A stretch of 21,046 nucleotides of DNA from NCBI GenBank assembly GCA_964200075.2, contig CAXNAA020000470.1, forward strand, positions 1 to 21,046. The letters run 5' to 3'. A program made the translations under genes and the position numbers. The stretch is from Sphacelaria rigidula (Eukaryota; Phaeophyceae; Sphacelariales). This document shows, piece by piece, positions 18,060-21,046 of this stretch. Each line of letters opens with the position of its first letter. Position 1 is the stretch's first letter. The notes under the pieces are model-generated. The model was not told where the DNA came from and did not search any database. It was given only the letters and a program-made list of their open reading frames with translations.

Positions 18060-18061
<2 letters not shown>
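17551..18061. other. Intergenic stretch
   Basis: No gene is recognised. AT-rich with one hairpin, listed separately. Confidence 0.3.
17953..17995. repeat. 15-bp hairpin with 2-nt bulge
   Basis: GGGCA, AA bulge, ATGGCCTAGA, 11-nt loop, TCTAGGCCAT, TGCCC. It is too short for a standard miRNA precursor. Confidence 0.8.

Positions 18062-18112
<51 letters not shown>
18062..18112 (+). repeat. GT microsatellite, about 25 units
   Basis: Uninterrupted GT dinucleotide run. Likely polymorphic; it can form Z-DNA. Confidence 0.97.
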
Positions 18113-18113
<1 letters not shown>

Positions 18114-18271
18114 ATAGCAATGATTGTGTGGCGGTCCACACGGGCTGCCAGAATGCTGCTGATGGGGTTATTGGTAATTGCATTACAGGAAAGGTACGGG
18201 GCATGAGGCATGAGACAGGTAGTTGCTTGCTCTCTCGCGACTAACTACAGAGTTGTTTCCAAGAGACGCGA

Positions 18272-18370
18272 GGGGGGATGTACCCATTTGTTGCTCACCT
18301 CAGTCATTCGACCATTGGCCATGCATCCCTTTCGAGACGGAGCACTGTTCCTGCTCGTAGTAGAAGGGAG
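18272..18370 (+). mobile_element. SINE-like G-run family, copy R3
   Basis: GGGGGGATGTACCCATTTGT, CTCAGTCATTCGACCATTGG, CATCCCTTTCGAGACGGAGC. It is close to R6 (20548). It ends about 40 bases before the start codon of the unknown plus-strand gene. Confidence 0.7.
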
Positions 18371-18412
18371 GTGGGGGGTATTCAAAGTACGGCAAGAAGA
18401 ATACAGGAGATA

Positions 18413-20484
18413 ATGGACGAAACAAAGGCGCGAACCCCACTGCCCCCTCCCCTACTACGCCCATCGGGACGGAACGTATTAGAGGAGGTGAGGAAACTCA
18501 ATGAATATGGCATGAAAGAGTTTGGTACATGAATTCGTAGCGAGAAAGCAATTCGCTGTGTACTGAGAGATAGATGGTGACCACATACGGTGAAACAGGG
18601 AGGGTCGTCCCTCTCGTAAGGGATGCGTGACCAACGGTGAAGTGACTCAAGCAAGCAACAGATGAGTACCCCCCTCCCCACCCACCCACCCACCCCCGGG
18701 CCGGCGAAAAAAACCTGGCGTGCTCCGTCCCGACTCTGTAGGATTGCGAGGTCAATGGTCGCACGGCGACTGCGGCATGCAAGATCATGCGTACACCCAC
18801 CCACTCACCCAACCCCACACCCAACCCCACACGCAATCCCAACCCTACCCCTCTCCTGCGTTCCGTCTCAGTTCGTTCTCTATCGCCGTGGCTCGTGTCC
18901 TTGTCACCTCGCTACGTCGTCTTTATCCAGCTCTCCTCACCTCTGGAGCATGACGTAATCCGAGCGAGGATCCGCGTTGCTCGACAGTGGCTGTTGCGCT
19001 GCCTACACTTTCTTATCGGGCCCATCTTCCTCCAGCCCCTCGGGCTGCAGCAGGCCTCGTCATCGGCTCGCGCATCAGTCCTGAGCCGCGACGGAGGTGG
19101 AGCGGGAGAGAGGGATGCGAGGGCGGAGGGGGGTCAGAGAAAAAGGAAGGTTGGAGATGTTTTGGCGGAGAAAACGAAGACTGGGTTGGCTGGTGAGGAC
19201 ACCTTCACTCCGACGTTGTATGCGGTACGGGTAGCTTGCGTATTTTGTGAGAGTCTTCCATTCTTGTCATTCTGCTGCTCTTTTATCATACATAGCTTTT
19301 TACCCTCTCCTGTTTCTTTTTATCTTCGGGAAGAATTCGTGGCTGTAGGAAAAAAAATATGAACCCCCCTTCTCTCCCCTCTTGTACACGCCTTTGCATC
19401 TTGATATTCGCGGGTTGGATCATGACTGAAAACTCCCACATACCCGTCGGTTTCCCGTCGAACCTTCCCCTGCGCTACTTTTGTACCACTCACGTCCTTA
19501 TTTTAGAAGAGGAAGGCGGACGTCAGATACTCCTGAGAAGAGAGAAAAATCATGCAGTGTTTTTGTATGTGCTGGAGGTTTCGAACCGTGAACTCAGCCC
19601 TAACCAAGGGGCCTTACATCGGGAAATTACGGCACCAGGGCCCCCCTTGTCGCCAAAACCTCATTCTGGGGCAGGAGGAGGGGGGGGGGGGGGACACCCC
19701 TATTGTGATGGGAGGTACCCCCCCTGATCGTTGGATGATGGCGATAGTACTCGCTGTACTGGGATAATGAAAATACATGATGAATAAGAAACAATACAAA
19801 TAAATAATAATAAATAATAATAAATAATGATAATAAATTATAGATGATAAATAATAGATGATGATAAAAGATTCCCTTTGCAGCCTATCCATGTGTTGCG
19901 TCGCAGTGCAGTATGATGACGACATGTAGAGATGCACGTTGGATGAACGTCGCTGTCTGCTCAAACGCGGGCAAACTACGTGATCATATAAAATGCACAC
20001 ACTTTGCACATTATTGTCTTCCCTTTGTCCAACAAATAGAATTCTATGCACCAACCAACCATCACCAACCAACTAATTAATCAATATACTATATAGAATA
20101 TCATGAGATTGCCATGCCGTTTGGTAATCCCGAAGTCAGCTTACATCACGAGCACAGCATGTATATTGCACAAGATATTACATATCATATGTAGAAGCAA
20201 AGAACTACCGATCGTACACCGCTCTCTTCAGCATGACGGCCGTACCACTACAGCAGCTTGGCGGAAGTACCAAGTCGGTGACCGCCGGTCTCGCCGAAGC
20301 TGACGCACTCAATACTCATTATCCAGCGATCATCGCGACTTCAAAGTCATTATCCAGCCAGCGAATTTGCTCCCCTAAGGCCACGAGGACGACCGACCCA
20401 CCAAAACTCCTCGGTTTCGGGCTGCTCATGTCGAGGAGGACCCGAGGTGATGCGATTGATTGTTTAATTCCGTACATTTGTTGA
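18413..20484 (+). CDS. Unknown four-exon gene model (gene-level entry)
   Basis: I do not recognise this protein. The model join(18413-18487, 18931-19192, 19507-19564, 20232-20484) is 648 nt, 215 residues plus TGA, with matching phases 0, 1 and 2 at the three junctions. Exon 1 reads MDETKARTPLPPPLLRPSGR and ends at GTGAGG. Exon 2 follows tttatccag, reads LSSPLEHDVIRARIRVARQW and a hydrophobic patch (LLRCLHFLIGPIFLQPLGL), then a basic Gly/Arg/Lys region, and ends at GTGAGG. Exon 3 follows ccttattttag and ends at GTATGT. Exon 4 follows cgctctcttcag. The first two donors match DOLK usage. The gene sits among copies of the SINE-like family: one upstream and two in intron 1. The exon 3 donor and the exon 4 frame are the weakest parts; a GTGATG donor at 20447 would allow further exons outside the window. 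Confidence 0.35.
18598..18698 (-). mobile_element. SINE-like G-run family, copy R4
   Basis: Reverse orientation. The plus strand reads GGGATGCGTGACCAACGGTG, AAGCAAGCAACAGATGAGTA, then CCCCCCTCCCC followed by CCCA repeats as the tail. Confidence 0.7.
18698..18830 (-). mobile_element. SINE-like G-run family, copy R5
   Basis: Reverse orientation, head-to-tail with R4. The tail is degenerate CCCA/CCCAA repeats. The body (GTGCTCCGTCCCGAC, GAGGTCAATGGTCG, ATGCGTACACCC) matches R1 best. Confidence 0.68.
19597..19641 (+). repeat. Dispersed repeat, inverted partner at 20670
   Basis: GCC(T/C)(T)ACATCGGGAAATTACGG and ACCAGGGCC match 20670-20716 in reverse orientation at about 90 percent. Both copies adjoin G- or C-runs. 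Confidence 0.75.
19678..19693 (+). repeat. G-run of about 14-16 bases
   Basis: Homopolymer G with a preceding GGAGGA. Length may be unreliable in sequencing. Confidence 0.9.
19795..19866 (+). repeat. AAT/ATGATA-rich low-complexity tract
   Basis: Imperfect AATAAT and GATAATAAAT units inside intron 3 of the unknown plus-strand model. Confidence 0.85.
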
Positions 20485-20547
20485 AAAACGGGAAAAATAA
20501 GGATTTTGCACAGCTGATATGGTCATTTCCTCATTCTCGACGCCCTG

Positions 20548-20640
20548 GAGGGGGGGGGGGCGTACTCATTTGTTGCTTGCCTTAGTCGTTTGACCATTGA
20601 CCACGCATCCCTTTCGAGACGGAGCACCGTTCCTACTCCT
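20548..20640 (+). mobile_element. SINE-like G-run family, copy R6
   Basis: A run of about 10 G, then CGTACTCATTTGTTGCTTGC, CTTAGTCGTTTGACCATTGA, CGCATCCCTTTCGAGACGGA. It shares its first 35 bases with the arm and loop of the hairpin at 14624. Confidence 0.72.
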
Positions 20641-20669
20641 AATGGAGACACCTCCGGGGGGGGGGGGAT

Positions 20670-20716
20670 GGCCCTGGTACCGTAATTTCCCGATGTGGGG
20701 CCCCTTGCCCTAACCG
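20670..20716 (-). repeat. Dispersed repeat, inverted partner of 19597
   Basis: Reverse-orientation copy of the block at 19597; it follows a G-run at 20655-20667. Confidence 0.75.
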
Positions 20717-20895
20717 GTATTTGAGGCGTATCTTGTGTAAGTTTGACAACCGGGACGCGGCAGCCAATATGTAGAAGTGAATCCGCTTAAATATAGTGAG
20801 ATACACACACTCATTGACACTCACTCTCACACGGTGCCTTATTGCCGGTGGTAATAAAGCCATGTCGCCAAGAGCAATGTAGTCATGTGAAATAC

Positions 20896-20921
20896 TTTTA
20901 TTATTATTATTATTATTATTT
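20896..20921 (+). repeat. TTA microsatellite
   Basis: About eight TTA units. Confidence 0.95.
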
Positions 20922-20966
20922 TTCTCCACGTCTTAATCTACTGTGTCGTTCTCTTCGACTTTTTTT

Positions 20967-21044
20967 GTGTTCCTTCTTTTCTTCAGCGAGTGTTTCAATT
21001 TTGTTTTGTCTTGCGTACGTCTGTCATGTGACCACGGCTGGATC
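20967..21044 (+). repeat. Dispersed repeat, copy 2 of a pair
   Basis: Matches 15511-15590. It may continue beyond the window edge. Confidence 0.6.
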
Positions 21045-21046
21045 AT

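Noticed and set aside
18006-18244. Frames through the GT repeat (poly Cys-Val)
   Set aside because: They are an artefact of an uninterrupted dinucleotide run, which is open in every frame.

Overview
This window looks like intron-rich nuclear DNA from a eukaryote with low gene density. It holds one well-supported gene, two weak gene models, and many short mobile-element remnants, hairpins and microsatellites. No operon-like layout, ribosome binding sites, rRNA or intact tRNA is visible. Introns of 0.3-2.5 kb, donors that are almost all GTGAG, roughly balanced base composition without CpG loss, and many short inverted-repeat elements would fit an algal stramenopile, for example a brown alga. 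That placement is inference from style, not a marker-gene result.

The central gene, minus strand, about 15820 down to 6168, is a dolichol kinase (DOLK/SEC59 family). I assembled it from nine exons whose splice phases all agree. Exons 3-9 give the conserved order of motifs: the RKxFH helix, a DARDGG loop, GVGD, then RWP...RRTLEGS, the CTP-binding region, and a final membrane segment. Exon 2 has no ATG but is open, phase-compatible and carries the same GTGAGG donor. Exon 1 is a short ATG exon and is the least certain part. The predicted protein is about 767 residues; human DOLK is about 540. The excess is mainly a hydrophilic N-terminus and an acidic loop insertion.

Left of DOLK (1-6100) lie degenerate duplicated DNA (479-1870), a GC-rich cluster (262-355), a CA-rich gene-poor stretch, an inverted-repeat element (3595-3872), a possible two-exon 3' end of an unknown minus-strand gene (3874-4203), and three MITE-like elements in a row (4405-5173).

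Right of DOLK (16000-21046) lie an inverted pair of related elements (15011-15275 and 16694-16962), a 360-bp foldback (17191-17550), a 25-unit GT repeat, and a possible plus-strand gene of unknown function (18413-20484, four phase-consistent exons, about 215 residues) built among copies of a SINE-like family with G/C-run tails.

Apart from DOLK I recognise no protein family. No host-defence or other multi-gene system is visible. The most unusual observations are structural: a perfect 34-bp inverted duplication that looks like a template-switch scar, the long foldback, and a SINE-like family whose tail varies between C-runs and CCCA repeats.
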